A stretch of DNA of 64,000 bases from Rhizobiales bacterium GAS188. Its GTDB lineage: Bacteria; Pseudomonadota; Alphaproteobacteria; Rhizobiales; Beijerinckiaceae. Both the position numbers and the translations under genes were made by a program. The DNA lies in contig FNSS01000001.1 in assembly GCA_900104855.1 (NCBI GenBank), forward strand, positions 1,674,001 through 1,738,000, in the 5' to 3' direction. Each line of letters opens with the position of its first letter. The first letter of the stretch is position 1. Below are positions 1 to 8,974 of this stretch, one piece after another. The notes beneath the pieces are model-generated. The model searched no databases. It was not told the origin of the DNA and saw only the letters and a program-made list of their open reading frames with translations.

Positions 1-180
1 GCGGTTGCCGCGCAGGCCCGTCAAGACGGCGGCGTCAATGACCCCGGCGACGCCGATCCGCCCACCCCTTCGCGTCCATGCCCATGCTGCGGTGGCCGCA
101 TGATCATCATCGAGACCTTCGAACGCGCAGGCGCTCAGCGCCCCGCTTCGCACAGCCAGATCAGGATCGACACATCATGA
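1..180 (+). CDS. IS91-family transposase, C-terminal fragment (cut by window edge)
   Basis: Reading frame 1 is open from the first base to a TGA at 178-180 and gives 59 residues. It contains CPCCGGRMIIIETFERAG and ends in RIDTS. A CPxCGGRM(I)xI motif close to the C terminus is typical of IS91-type (Y2, rolling-circle) transposases; this is from family knowledge, not a search. The catalytic HUH and tyrosine region would lie to the left of the window, so whether the element is intact cannot be judged. An alternative is a decayed copy of which only the tail survives. Confidence 0.7.
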   Translation, partial: AVAAQARQDGGVNDPGDADPPTPSRPCPCCGGRMIIIETFERAGAQRPASHSQIRIDTS

Positions 181-717
181 TCGAGATCGAGTCGCCCGCC
201 GCGTCGCAACGCCGCCCGTTCTCACCGCTGGCCGCTCGCCAGCGTCGACGCGCTTTGCTCGATAATGCTCTGCGTTCCCCATCCAAGCGCCCTCGGCGCC
301 CCGAACCTGATCCCTCCAGCGGCAAGAGACGCGCCCTTCGACCCTCCAATCCGACAAGAGTGCGCTCGATCTTCCTTTCGAGCGCGCGACACCGACAGCC
401 CACGATCCTCAAATCCCCATAGACCGCGCTCGCCACGTCGGCGCTTCCATCACGCGGTTTCCTCCTTGGGAGGCTTTCAAACGCCGGCCTCAACCGCGCG
501 TGACGCAGCGCCTGTGCCAGAGGCCAGCGTCCGAAACCCTTCACCATGGCCGTCGAAAGCACCTCGCCTGCCTGGCGACGGCTTTCGAGAACCGCCGCAT
601 GGGCCGGAATCGGCCATAATGGGCGCAAATCGGCCGCAGCTCCTCGGCGGACGCAAGGCCTGCTCACCACCTGAGTGGACCTCCAGCCCCTGGCTATCAT
701 CCGTCAGGTATCCACCA
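181..717. other. Non-coding flank downstream of the IS91 transposase
   Basis: No credible gene is seen. Open frames exist on both strands but their composition is arginine and proline rich with no domain resemblance. A perfect hairpin, GGCCG-GAAT-CGGCC, lies at 602-615. IS91-family termini carry hairpins, so this could be near the terIS end, but no terminus or target tetranucleotide could be proved. The operon on the minus strand ends at 718. Confidence 0.45.
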
Positions 718-2808
718 CTAAGCCCCCGCCTTCCGCCCCATCCCGCGCGCCTCGAAGAACCAGGCGGCGGCGAGGAGCGGCCCGATGAGCGCGAGGCCGG
801 CGAAGCCGAGGAACAGCGGCCAGATCGACAGGCCCGTGACCACATAGGAATCGCTCGAGCGCAGGCCGATGAAATCCGCCCCGCTCGCCGCCGAGGAACG
901 GGTCACGCTGACCACGGCCGGCAGATGGATATCGCCCGTCGCATTCGTCGCGATGCGGCGCACCGAGCCGCCCGTCGCCTCGGCGATCGGGCGCAGCCGC
1001 TCGGTATCCGAGATGACGTCCTGGAATTCCTTGGAATCGGCGGCGCCTGCCGAGACCAGCGCCGTCTGGTCGCCTTGCTTGAGCCGGTAGAGCCCCTCTT
1101 CGGCGGCCGTGAAGGCGCCCTTCCACAGCCCCTCCTCGGCCTTGGCGAGCGTCAATGTCGAGGCCGCGCCACTGGGCGCCGTGATCTCGACCGGCGCGAC
1201 GCTGTCAGCGAGCGTCTGGCGCTCGACCAGCACCTGATGCCCGTCGGCCGTGGCGCGCAGCGCCTCCTCGTCGAGCTCGGGCTCCTTCATCAGCCAATGC
1301 GACATGCGCCGCAGGAGATCGAGATAAGGCCCGCCGCCCTCATAGCCGCGCGGCCACAGCCAGAGCTGGTCGGTCAGGAACAGGCCGACCCGCCCATCCC
1401 CGACGCGCGCCAGATCGAGCAACGCCGTCTCGTCCGGCCCGTCGAGCACCACATGGCCGTCGCGCACCCGGGCGCCGATGGCGCGCAGCCAATCGCCCCA
1501 AGGCTGGTCTTTGGAGTTCCAGTTCGGCAGGTCGCGGGTCACGGGATGCCGTTGTCCCTCGATGCCGACATGGGGCCGATAGGGCGTCTCGATGATGCGC
1601 CCATCCGGTATGGCCGGCAGGACGGATTCGAGCTGCGTGTTCCATAGTCCGGTGCGGCCGATGAATTCGGGGCCGGCCGAGATCAAGAGCGCGCCGCCGC
1701 CGCGCACATAATCGGCGATATTGCCGAAATAGCGCTGCGGCAAGGTGATGTTGTTGGTGAAGCGGTCGAAGATCACGAGATCGAAATCATGCAGCTTCTC
1801 CTCGAACAGCTCCTTCTGCGGGAAGGCGATGAGGGCGAGCTCGTTGATCGGCGTGCCGTCGGACTTTTCCGGCGGGCGCAGGATGGTGAAATGCACCAGA
1901 TCGACGGACGGATCGGATTTCAGGAGGTTGCGCCAGACTCGCTCGCCGGCATGCGGAGCGCCGGAGACCAGGAGCACGCGCAGCCTTTCGCGCACGCCGT
2001 CGATGACCACGACCGCCTTGTTGTTGCGCAAGGTCAGCTCGTCCGGGGCCGCGCCGGCATCGATCTCGACGACGATACGCCCGGCATGAGCGATCGGCAC
2101 CGGGATCGAGACCACCTCGCCGGGGCGCACCTCGCTCGACGAGATGCGCTGACCGTCGACGCTCACCGCGAGCGGCACGGGATCGCTGAACCCCGGATCG
2201 ACGACGCGCGCCCTGATGATCGCATCCTTGTTGACGAGGCCGAAGCGGGGCGCTTCGACCAGCTCGATGCGCCGGTCGCGCTCGCGCGGATGGCCGGTGA
2301 TCAGCGCGTGCAGCGGACCGGCGAAGCCGAGCGCTGCCGCATCGGCCGGCACGTCATGGACGACGCCGTCGGTGATCGCGATGACGCCGGCGATGCGCTC
2401 GCGCGGCAGGTCGCCGATCGCGCTGGACAACGCCCGGAACAACTGGGTGCCCTCATCCTTGCCGCCATCGGCGACCTCGACGACGCGCACATCCAGCCCC
2501 TCGATCGCCGCGAGGCGCCGCTGCATCTCGGCGCGCGCCGCCTGCATCTGCCGGGGACGCTCGGCGATCGTCTGCGAGCCGGTGCGATCGACGACGAGCA
2601 CCGCCGTGTCGCGCAGCTTCTCGCGGTTCTCGATCACCAGGCGCGGATTGGCGAGCGCCAGCAGCAGCGCCGCGAAGCCGAGCGCGCGCCAGATGGCGGT
2701 GCGCCGGCGCACCAGCACGAAAGGCAAGGTCAAGAGGAGCGCGAGCCCAAGGCTCGCCGCCAAGGCCCACCCGGGGATGAAAGGTGAGAAGGCGAGCTGC
2801 GTCATCAT
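718..2808 (-). CDS. Large membrane protein, last gene of the MoxR/DUF58/DUF4159 operon
   Basis: 696 residues. Two hydrophobic segments occupy roughly residues 10-60 and another lies near 655-680; the part between is soluble. The first soluble part resembles a von Willebrand A-like fold (AVLVVDRTGSQ, then GVIAITDGVVHD), and the later part (DLVIFDRFTNN, GGALLISAGPEF) looks like the glutamine-amidotransferase-like fold annotated on relatives. The start ATG overlaps the stop of the DUF4159 gene by four bases (ATGA), indicating translational coupling. Family knowledge links such operons to envelope integrity or stress tolerance, but no biochemical role is established for this member. Catalytic residues of a true amidotransferase were not identified. 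Confidence 0.75.
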   Translation of the reverse strand: MMTQLAFSPFIPGWALAASLGLALLLTLPFVLVRRRTAIWRALGFAALLLALANPRLVIENREKLRDTAVLVVDRTGSQTIAERPRQMQAARAEMQRRLAAIEGLDVRVVEVADGGKDEGTQLFRALSSAIGDLPRERIAGVIAITDGVVHDVPADAAALGFAGPLHALITGHPRERDRRIELVEAPRFGLVNKDAIIRARVVDPGFSDPVPLAVSVDGQRISSSEVRPGEVVSIPVPIAHAGRIVVEIDAGAAPDELTLRNNKAVVVIDGVRERLRVLLVSGAPHAGERVWRNLLKSDPSVDLVHFTILRPPEKSDGTPINELALIAFPQKELFEEKLHDFDLVIFDRFTNNITLPQRYFGNIADYVRGGGALLISAGPEFIGRTGLWNTQLESVLPAIPDGRIIETPYRPHVGIEGQRHPVTRDLPNWNSKDQPWGDWLRAIGARVRDGHVVLDGPDETALLDLARVGDGRVGLFLTDQLWLWPRGYEGGGPYLDLLRRMSHWLMKEPELDEEALRATADGHQVLVERQTLADSVAPVEITAPSGAASTLTLAKAEEGLWKGAFTAAEEGLYRLKQGDQTALVSAGAADSKEFQDVISDTERLRPIAEATGGSVRRIATNATGDIHLPAVVSVTRSSAASGADFIGLRSSDSYVVTGLSIWPLFLGFAGLALIGPLLAAAWFFEARGMGRKAGA

Positions 2809-5597
2809 TGGCCGAGCCGCTCGAGCAGCGCCGGCGCATGCACCTGGTCGGCCTTGTAATTGCCGGTCAGCGCATACATCACGAGGTTGATGCCGCCGCG
2901 CAGCGCGAATTCATGCTGGCGCCGCCCGCCGGGAACCAGCGGATAGAGCGCGTCGCCCGTGAGGCCCGAGGCCCAGCCGGCCGCGAGATCGTTCGAGGTG
3001 ATGATGATCGGCGACACATTGTCGCCGGCCCGCACCGGCTTCGCGCCATCGATCGGCGAGGGCGGCAGCGCCTCGATCCAGGTGCGCCCCGAATCGTAGC
3101 GGCCCGGGAAATCCTCGATCAGATAAAAGGATTTGGTGATCACATGGTCGTGCGGCACGACCTCGAGCGGCGGCACCTCGACGGTCTCGAGGATCTGGCG
3201 CAGCGCCAGCGCCTCGGGCGTCGGCGGGCCGTCGGGGCGCTCGACCAGCGCATCGCGCGTGTCGAAGACGACCGTGCCGCCATTCTTCATGAAGGTGTCG
3301 AGATTGCGGATCGCCGCCGCCGAAGGCCGCGGCCGGTCGGCCACCATCGGCCAATAGATCAGCGGATAGAAGGCGAGCTCGTCATGGTCGAGATCGATGG
3401 CGGCGGGCGGGCCGGGCTCGAATGCGGTGCGGCCGCGCAGCGCGACGCCGAGCGAGGCAAGCCCCTGGCGGCTCGCCTCATCGACGCGGGAATCGCCGGT
3501 CAGCACATAGGCGAGCCGGGTGACCAGCGCCGCCTCGACGGAGGCGGCCGGCCGATCCGCCGCCAACGCCTTCCCGGGCGGTAGGGTCGCGAGGCCCGCA
3601 AGGCCGGCCATCAGGAGGATCGCGGCGGTGCGCCCGGCGAGGCGGCCGATCGAGGCGAAGGCGCCCATCAGCCAGGCGGTCGCCAGCGCATCGGCGAGGA
3701 ACAGCGCGAAGGCCGTCAGCAGCAAGGCGCCGCGCAGATCGGTGGCGCGCGGCGCGCTCAAGGTCACCTGGGTCATGCCCGGCAGCGCCACGGCGATCGG
3801 GGCCAGCATATCGCCTGCCGCGAGCGCATTCAGGGCGACCGGCGCCGACACCTCGCCATAGAGGCCGGGCGGCGTCGCGGCATCGGCGCGCGGCTTGCGC
3901 AGGCGCGGCAAGGGCGGCACGCTCGCGGCCGCATTCTGCATCACCCCATAGCCGTCGAGCACTTGCAGCGGCCGTGCCTCGGCCGGCAGGTTGCCGGCCG
4001 CCTCGCCCGGCGCCGCGAAGGCCGCGAGATCGACCACCCGGCGCAGCATGTCGACGAACAGCCCGGACAGAGGCAGGTTCGACCAGGCGGGATCGGCCGT
4101 GACATGCACGAGCACCAGCGTGCCGGCGCCGCGCCGCTCCGCCGTGACGATCGGCGTGCCGTCCGCCAGCGCCGCCCAGGTCTTGCGCGACAAGGCGCCG
4201 TCCTGCTCGGCGAGGAGCTGCCGCTGGATGCTGATCTCATCGGGCGTCTTCAGGCCCGCGAAGGGGGAATCGGCCGGGAAGGGCGCGAGCGTCTTCGGCG
4301 TGTCCCAGGAGAGCACGCCGCCGAGCAGGCGGCCGCCGCCGCGCAGCCGCACCGGGGTCAGCTCATCGGCCGGCGCCGCGGCGAGCCGCGTTCCCGCAAA
4401 GCGGATGATCACGCCGCCATCGGCGAGGAATTTCTCGAGCCGGCCGCGCGTCTCGGCATCGAGGCCGCCGATATCGGCGAGCACCAGCACATTCGCGCCC
4501 TGCTCGATCAAGCGCGGCACGGCGGTCGCCGGCACGGTGCGCATCTCGCGCACATCCGCATAGGGCGAGAGCGCCTCGACCACGTAATGGGCCGGCGACA
4601 GCAGCGGCTGCGCCACATCGGCGGTCTCGCCCGTGATCACGCCGACGCGCTCGCGATGCGAGGCATTGTCGAGGAGCAGGACGGCGCCGGCCGAACGTTC
4701 GCCAGCGACCTCGACCCGCGCGATCTCGTTGAGCAGCTGGGTCGGCATGTCGAACACCGATTTTGCCTGGCGGGCCTCGTTATCCGCGAAGGCGAAGGGC
4801 GTTTCGCCCATGACCCGGCCCTTGGCGTCGAAAGCCCTGAGCGTGCTCTTGTCCCCGGCGCTGCGGCCGGCGCGCACCACCGTGACGGTGAGCCCCTTGG
4901 CGTCATGCGTCGCACCGGCGAGCGCCAAGGGCGCTGCCGTGGCGGCGCGGATCAAGGTCACCTCACGGCCCCGCAGCGCCTCGGCCAGCATCGCCGCATG
5001 CGGGTCGCCGGCAAGCTCGACGCCGTCGCTGATCCACACGACCTGCGCGTCGCGCGCCTTGGCGAAGAAGCGTTCGAGCGCCGGCGCCAGCAGGCTGCGA
5101 TCCGGCAGGAAGGGGGCGGGCGCCAAGGCCTGCAGGCGCGACAGAGCCGCATCTTGCGGCTCGAGCGTGAGCTCGCGCGGCGGCTCGGCGGTCGAGACCA
5201 CGGCGACCGGCTGGTCGGCGCGCCCGGCCCGCGCGATGGCGTCCTGGGCGGCAGCGATCCGGTCCGCCCAATCGGGGGCCGCGCTCCAGCCGCCGTCGAT
5301 GACGACGAGCAGCGGATGGCTGACGGCGCCGGCGCGGTTGCTGCCGTCGAAGCTCGGACCGGCCAGCGCCAGGACGACGCAGGCCGCGACCGCGAGACGC
5401 AAAAGCAGCAGCCACCACGGCGTGCGCGCCGGGCTTTCCTCGGCCGGCACCAGATCGGCCGCGATGCGCAAGGGCGGAAAGCGGATCTCGCGCGGCTGCG
5501 GCGGCGTCACGCGCAAGATGAGCCAGAGCAGCGGCAAGGCCAGCAGCGCCAGCAGCACCAGCGGCGCCGAGAAGATCAGCGAGGCGAAGGCGGCCAT
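2805..5597 (-). CDS. BatA-like N-terminal plus DUF4159 domain membrane protein
   Basis: 930 residues. The N terminus has a hydrophobic segment, then REIRFPPLRI, then a second membrane helix (WWLLLLRLAVAACVVLALAG), the layout of the aerotolerance-regulator (BatA) N-terminal domain. A VWA-like segment follows (LLVVIDGGW). A further membrane pair lies around residues 635-685, and the C-terminal 210 residues (ALVTRLAYVLTGD to TGNYKADQ) match the DUF4159 pattern. Start and stop of the neighbouring genes overlap (TGATG with DUF58; ATGA with the next membrane protein), so all are probably made together with the MoxR ATPase. Molecular function is unknown; a role as a membrane partner of the MoxR chaperone is inference from conserved gene order. 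Confidence 0.85.
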   Translation of the reverse strand: MAAFASLIFSAPLVLLALLALPLLWLILRVTPPQPREIRFPPLRIAADLVPAEESPARTPWWLLLLRLAVAACVVLALAGPSFDGSNRAGAVSHPLLVVIDGGWSAAPDWADRIAAAQDAIARAGRADQPVAVVSTAEPPRELTLEPQDAALSRLQALAPAPFLPDRSLLAPALERFFAKARDAQVVWISDGVELAGDPHAAMLAEALRGREVTLIRAATAAPLALAGATHDAKGLTVTVVRAGRSAGDKSTLRAFDAKGRVMGETPFAFADNEARQAKSVFDMPTQLLNEIARVEVAGERSAGAVLLLDNASHRERVGVITGETADVAQPLLSPAHYVVEALSPYADVREMRTVPATAVPRLIEQGANVLVLADIGGLDAETRGRLEKFLADGGVIIRFAGTRLAAAPADELTPVRLRGGGRLLGGVLSWDTPKTLAPFPADSPFAGLKTPDEISIQRQLLAEQDGALSRKTWAALADGTPIVTAERRGAGTLVLVHVTADPAWSNLPLSGLFVDMLRRVVDLAAFAAPGEAAGNLPAEARPLQVLDGYGVMQNAAASVPPLPRLRKPRADAATPPGLYGEVSAPVALNALAAGDMLAPIAVALPGMTQVTLSAPRATDLRGALLLTAFALFLADALATAWLMGAFASIGRLAGRTAAILLMAGLAGLATLPPGKALAADRPAASVEAALVTRLAYVLTGDSRVDEASRQGLASLGVALRGRTAFEPGPPAAIDLDHDELAFYPLIYWPMVADRPRPSAAAIRNLDTFMKNGGTVVFDTRDALVERPDGPPTPEALALRQILETVEVPPLEVVPHDHVITKSFYLIEDFPGRYDSGRTWIEALPPSPIDGAKPVRAGDNVSPIIITSNDLAAGWASGLTGDALYPLVPGGRRQHEFALRGGINLVMYALTGNYKADQVHAPALLERLGQ

Positions 5598-6562
5598 CAG
5601 GCGGCACCGTACTGGGCCGAAGGCGCGAAGGCGCCCTCATGACTGGCCATGGCGATGCGGCCGGCGAGCGACACCAGCGCCTCGGTGGCGGCGCGATCGG
5701 TGCGATGCAGCGCGAAGGTCCAGTTGAGGCGCCGGCACATCTCGGCGATGGCTGAGCGATGCAGCGCCAGCCGCTCGCGATAGCGCGCTCCGAAGGCCGC
5801 GGCGTCGCCGACCCGCAGCCGCAAACCGCGCTCATCCTCCGCCAGCATGGCCTGGCCCGCATAGGGGAATACTTCCTCGGCGGGATCGGCCAGCATGATC
5901 AGATGGCCGCGGGCGCCGAGTTGCGCCATGGGCTCGATGGCGGCGGCGATCTCGCCTGACGGCGCCAGGAAATCGCCGATCAGCACGGCCTCGGAACGCC
6001 GGTTCAGCATGACATTGGCAGGGATATCGCCATGCGCCCCGGAGCCGGTCGCGATCACGGCTTCGGCCAGGCGCTCGATGATGGCGCGGCTGGCGCTCGG
6101 GCGCGTGGCGCCGATCAGCCCGACGCGCTCGCCATTGCGCACCAGGATCTCGGCGACCGCGAACATCAGGACGAGCGCCCGATCGGCCTTCGCGACCGGC
6201 GCCAGATGCGACTTGAATTCCATGGAGGGAGAGCGATCGGCCCAGAGCCAGAAGGTCTGCGCGCCTTCCCATTCGCGCTCACGAACAAAGAGCCGCTCCT
6301 CGCGCGCCGAGCGCCGCCAGTCGACGAGCAGCGCCGCCTCGCCCGGCATGAAGGGCCGAAACTGCCAGAAGCTTTCGCCCACACCTGGCCGCCGGCGGCC
6401 ATGCGCGCCCTGCACCACGCTCGCCGCGATGCGTCGCGCCTCGAGGCCGATGCGGGTGAGGCGGGCCGCCAGACGCTTGGCCTCGACGGCCTGGCGCCCG
6501 GCCCGCTCGGCAGCGGCGTCGGTTCCAGATCTGCCCCGTTCGCCTCTTCGCTGTTCGGCCAT
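5597..6562 (-). CDS. DUF58 domain protein
   Basis: 321 residues. The DUF58 core is visible: GVGESFWQFRPFMPGEAALLVDWR early in the protein, then a VWA-like stretch (LWADRSPSMEF) with an aspartate and serine pair that resembles a degenerate MIDAS, and later AVLIGDFLAP. DUF58 proteins almost always sit next to a MoxR-type AAA+ ATPase, as here, where moxR ends 8 bases upstream. The pair is thought to act as a chaperone-like module that matures or assembles extracytoplasmic or metal-containing proteins; the client in this organism is not known. Stop codon shares one base with the start of the DUF4159 gene. Confidence 0.88.
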   Translation of the reverse strand: MAEQRRGERGRSGTDAAAERAGRQAVEAKRLAARLTRIGLEARRIAASVVQGAHGRRRPGVGESFWQFRPFMPGEAALLVDWRRSAREERLFVREREWEGAQTFWLWADRSPSMEFKSHLAPVAKADRALVLMFAVAEILVRNGERVGLIGATRPSASRAIIERLAEAVIATGSGAHGDIPANVMLNRRSEAVLIGDFLAPSGEIAAAIEPMAQLGARGHLIMLADPAEEVFPYAGQAMLAEDERGLRLRVGDAAAFGARYRERLALHRSAIAEMCRRLNWTFALHRTDRAATEALVSLAGRIAMASHEGAFAPSAQYGAA

Positions 6563-6570
6563 GCCGGTCG

Positions 6571-7575
6571 TCAGATCCGCGCCGTTAGTCGTTCGACGAT
6601 GGTGAGCGGCGTCTCGTCCTGGGCGCGCGCCTCGTAGGTGAGCGCGATGCGGTGTTGCAGCACGGGCTTGGCGAGAGCCCGCACATCGTCCAGCGACGGC
6701 GCCAGGCGCCCGTCGATCAGGGCGCGGGCGCGCGCCGCCAGCATCAGCGCCTGTCCGGCGCGCGGACCTGGGCCCCAGAGCAGCTTGTCGGCGACGCCCT
6801 CGGCGCCGTCGCCCGGGCGCGCGGCGCGCACCAGATCGAGGATCGCCTCGATGACGCTGTCGCCGACCGGCAGGCGGCGCACCAGGCGCTGGGCCGCGAT
6901 CAGGTCCTCGGCGCTCATCACCGGCGACGCCTGGGCGTCCTGCGGCCCCGTCGTCTCGATCAGGATGCGGCGCTCGGTGGCGCGATCCGGATGGGCGATG
7001 TCGATCTGCAGCAGGAAGCGGTCGAGCTGGGCTTCCGGCAACGGATAAGTGCCCTCCTGCTCGATCGGGTTTTGCGTCGCCAGCACATGGAAGGGATGCG
7101 GCAGGTCATGGCGACTGCCGGCGACCGTCACATGCTGCTCCTGCATCGCCTGCAGCAACGCCGACTGGGTGCGCGGGCTCGCGCGGTTGATCTCGTCGGC
7201 CATCAGCAATTGCGTGAAGACCGGGCCTTGGATGAAGCGGAAGGCGCGATGACCTTCAGCCGATTCATCCAGGATCTCGGCGCCGAGAATGTCGGAGGGC
7301 ATCAGGTCGGGCGTGAACTGCACCCTCTTGGTCGACAGGCCGAGCACTACGCCCATGGTGTCGACGAGCTTGGTCTTGGCGAGGCCCGGCACGCCGACCA
7401 GCAAGGCATGGCCGCCGGCCAACACGCTGGTCAAGGCGAGCTCGACGACCTCTTCCTGCCCGAACACCACCTTGCCGATCGCGCTCTTGGCGCGGGTCGC
7501 GGCCTGGACCACGCTTTCGGCGCGCTGCAGGATGCCCTCGTCCAGCGATTGGACCTGTTCGCTCTCGACCGGCAT
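6571..7575 (-). CDS. MoxR-family AAA+ ATPase
   Basis: 334 residues from the chosen start. Walker A-like GVPGLAKTKLVDTM, Walker B LMADEINRASPRTQSALLQAM and the sensor region ATQNPIEQEGTYPLPEAQLDRF are textbook MoxR. A longer reading starts at 7626, but the ATG at 7575 is preceded by AAAGGAG at good spacing and begins MPVESEQVQSLDEG, so it is preferred. It heads the operon with DUF58, DUF4159 and the large membrane protein, all on the minus strand. MoxR ATPases couple ATP hydrolysis to remodelling of partner proteins presented through VWA domains, which fits the VWA-like domains next door. Confidence 0.92.
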   Translation of the reverse strand: MPVESEQVQSLDEGILQRAESVVQAATRAKSAIGKVVFGQEEVVELALTSVLAGGHALLVGVPGLAKTKLVDTMGVVLGLSTKRVQFTPDLMPSDILGAEILDESAEGHRAFRFIQGPVFTQLLMADEINRASPRTQSALLQAMQEQHVTVAGSRHDLPHPFHVLATQNPIEQEGTYPLPEAQLDRFLLQIDIAHPDRATERRILIETTGPQDAQASPVMSAEDLIAAQRLVRRLPVGDSVIEAILDLVRAARPGDGAEGVADKLLWGPGPRAGQALMLAARARALIDGRLAPSLDDVRALAKPVLQHRIALTYEARAQDETPLTIVERLTARI

Positions 7576-7766
7576 GCGCAAGGGCTCCTTTCGCAGATTC
7601 GGTATGCCCATACTGGGCGCACCCAAGGAGGGTCACAAGACTAGGCGAACCCGACTTTTGTGCGGCGCGGTCACAAAGATGTGCGAACGCACAGTTTTCT
7701 CGGGGTAAGCCTCCCGAGCAAAAGCCGTGCCGAACGCCCTCAGCACCGGATCAGCGCTGATCGCAT

Positions 7767-7804
7767 CCCTCCCCCCACGGAGTGCAACGAAGTGGTGGGG
7801 AGGG
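7767..7804. repeat. GC-rich inverted repeat between moxR and lysR
   Basis: CCCTCCCCCCAC at 7767-7778 pairs imperfectly with GTGGGGAGGG at 7795-7804, and is followed by more G-rich sequence. The 7576-7868 gap holds the moxR promoter side and the 3' end of lysR; no gene is seen. The palindrome could act as a terminator-like element for lysR or be one of the dispersed intergenic repeats common in this order. Confidence 0.5.
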
Positions 7805-7868
7805 TACGGGTGGGGGGCGGTTCAGATAGACGCGAATCCGTTATTCCCGCGTCACCCCTAAGCTACTC

Positions 7869-8795
7869 TCAACCGAATGCGGCTTCACGTCGCACCGGCA
7901 AACCCTGCGAGACCGGCGCCGAGCCGCGCACGGCCTGCAGCACGATCTCGGCGAGCCGTGCCGTCGGCGCCTCGGGCTCGGCCTCGGCCCTGAACAGCGA
8001 GAGGGCGAGCGAGGGCAAACCCGGCAGCCCCGCCTCCCCCGGCGCCAGGGCCCGCACCTTGGCGGGCAGGCCGATCTCGGTGCGGATGGTCAGGCCGAGC
8101 CCGGCCGCGGCCGCAGCCCACAGCCCGCCGAGATTGGCGCTGGTGAAGGCGAGGCGCCAGGCGATGCCGGCCCGGTCGAGCGCCTCGGCGGCGCAGGCCC
8201 GGAACAGGCAGGGCGCCTCGAAGGCGATGAGCGGCAGCTTCTCGCCCTCGGCGACGGACCAGGCGCCGGCGCCGGCCTGCGGCCCGATCCAGCGCATCGG
8301 CAGCTCGGCCACAAACTCGCTATGCGGCCCCTGCGTCCCGTCATCCCAGGCAAGCGCGAGATCGAGGCGGCCCGAGGTGACACGATCGACGAGCTCGGCA
8401 TTGCGGGCGACCCTCGCCTCGATCTTCACCTTGGGATGGGCGCGCGCGAAACGCCCCAGCACATCGGGCAGCAGCACCTCGCCGAAATCCTCCTGCAGGC
8501 CGAGCCTGACCCAGCCTTCGAGCTCGACGCCATGGATCGCCGAGGCCGCCTCGTCATTGAGGTCGATGAGGCGGCGCGCATAGGCAAGCATCGTCTCGCC
8601 CGCCTCCGTGAGCGCCAGGCCGCGCCCGGATTTGCGAAAGATCACGGTGCCGGCCTGCTCCTCGAGCTTGCGCAGCTGGGCGCTCACCGCCGAGGTCGAA
8701 CGGCCGAGGCGATCCGCAGCCTTGGCGAAGCTGCCGAGCTCCATGCCGGTCGCGAAGCTGCGCAGCACGTCGAGATCGAAGGTGACCCGTCTCAT
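7869..8795 (-). CDS. LysR-family transcriptional regulator
   Basis: 308 residues. The winged helix-turn-helix is at the N terminus (FATGMELGSFAKAADRLGRSTSAVSAQLRKLEEQAG, residues about 12-46), followed by an effector-binding domain. The first in-frame ATG is at 8804, but the ATG at 8795 (MRRVTFDLD) has AGGA eight bases upstream, whereas the 8804 codon directly abuts that sequence; 8795 is therefore chosen. It is divergent from an MFS transporter and two copies of a near-palindrome lie between them, one overlapping this gene's ribosome-binding region, which suggests autoregulation plus control of the transporter. Confidence 0.9.
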   Translation of the reverse strand: MRRVTFDLDVLRSFATGMELGSFAKAADRLGRSTSAVSAQLRKLEEQAGTVIFRKSGRGLALTEAGETMLAYARRLIDLNDEAASAIHGVELEGWVRLGLQEDFGEVLLPDVLGRFARAHPKVKIEARVARNAELVDRVTSGRLDLALAWDDGTQGPHSEFVAELPMRWIGPQAGAGAWSVAEGEKLPLIAFEAPCLFRACAAEALDRAGIAWRLAFTSANLGGLWAAAAAGLGLTIRTEIGLPAKVRALAPGEAGLPGLPSLALSLFRAEAEPEAPTARLAEIVLQAVRGSAPVSQGLPVRREAAFG

Positions 8796-8804
8796 CGCGA
8801 TCAT

Positions 8805-8850
8805 CCTGTTTTTCAGAACCGTTGATCAAAAACTTCCTGATATTCAGGAC
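8805..8850. promoter_or_regulatory. Two-copy candidate LysR operator in the divergent promoter
   Basis: CCTGTTTTTCAGAAC (8805-8819) and CCTGATATTCAGGAC (8836-8850) match at 12 of 15 positions, and the second is a perfect inverted repeat CCTGA-TAT-TCAGG. Their starts are 31 bp apart, three helical turns, so bound dimers would face the same side. A further palindrome, TTGATCAA, sits between them at 8822-8829. The arrangement is what LysR tetramers use at divergent promoters. Confidence 0.6.
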
Positions 8851-8974
8851 AATGATGGCGAGTCATGCTGGCGTCGTCAAGGTCGGCGCTCGCCCGGCCC
8901 TCATCGGAATCCCGCATCATGACGCTCGGACTGCCACTTTCCGCTACCATCCCGCCGCCCGGACGGAGGATCGG

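Noticed and set aside
265-1647. 460-codon plus-strand open frame
   Set aside because: Antisense to the membrane-protein gene at 718-2808; arginine-rich composition and no domain.
3963-5642. 559-codon plus-strand open frame
   Set aside because: Shadow of the DUF4159 gene in GC-rich DNA.
8822-8974. Longer start for the MFS gene
   Set aside because: The extension is not protein-like and covers the operator region; GGAGGA before 8975 marks the real start.
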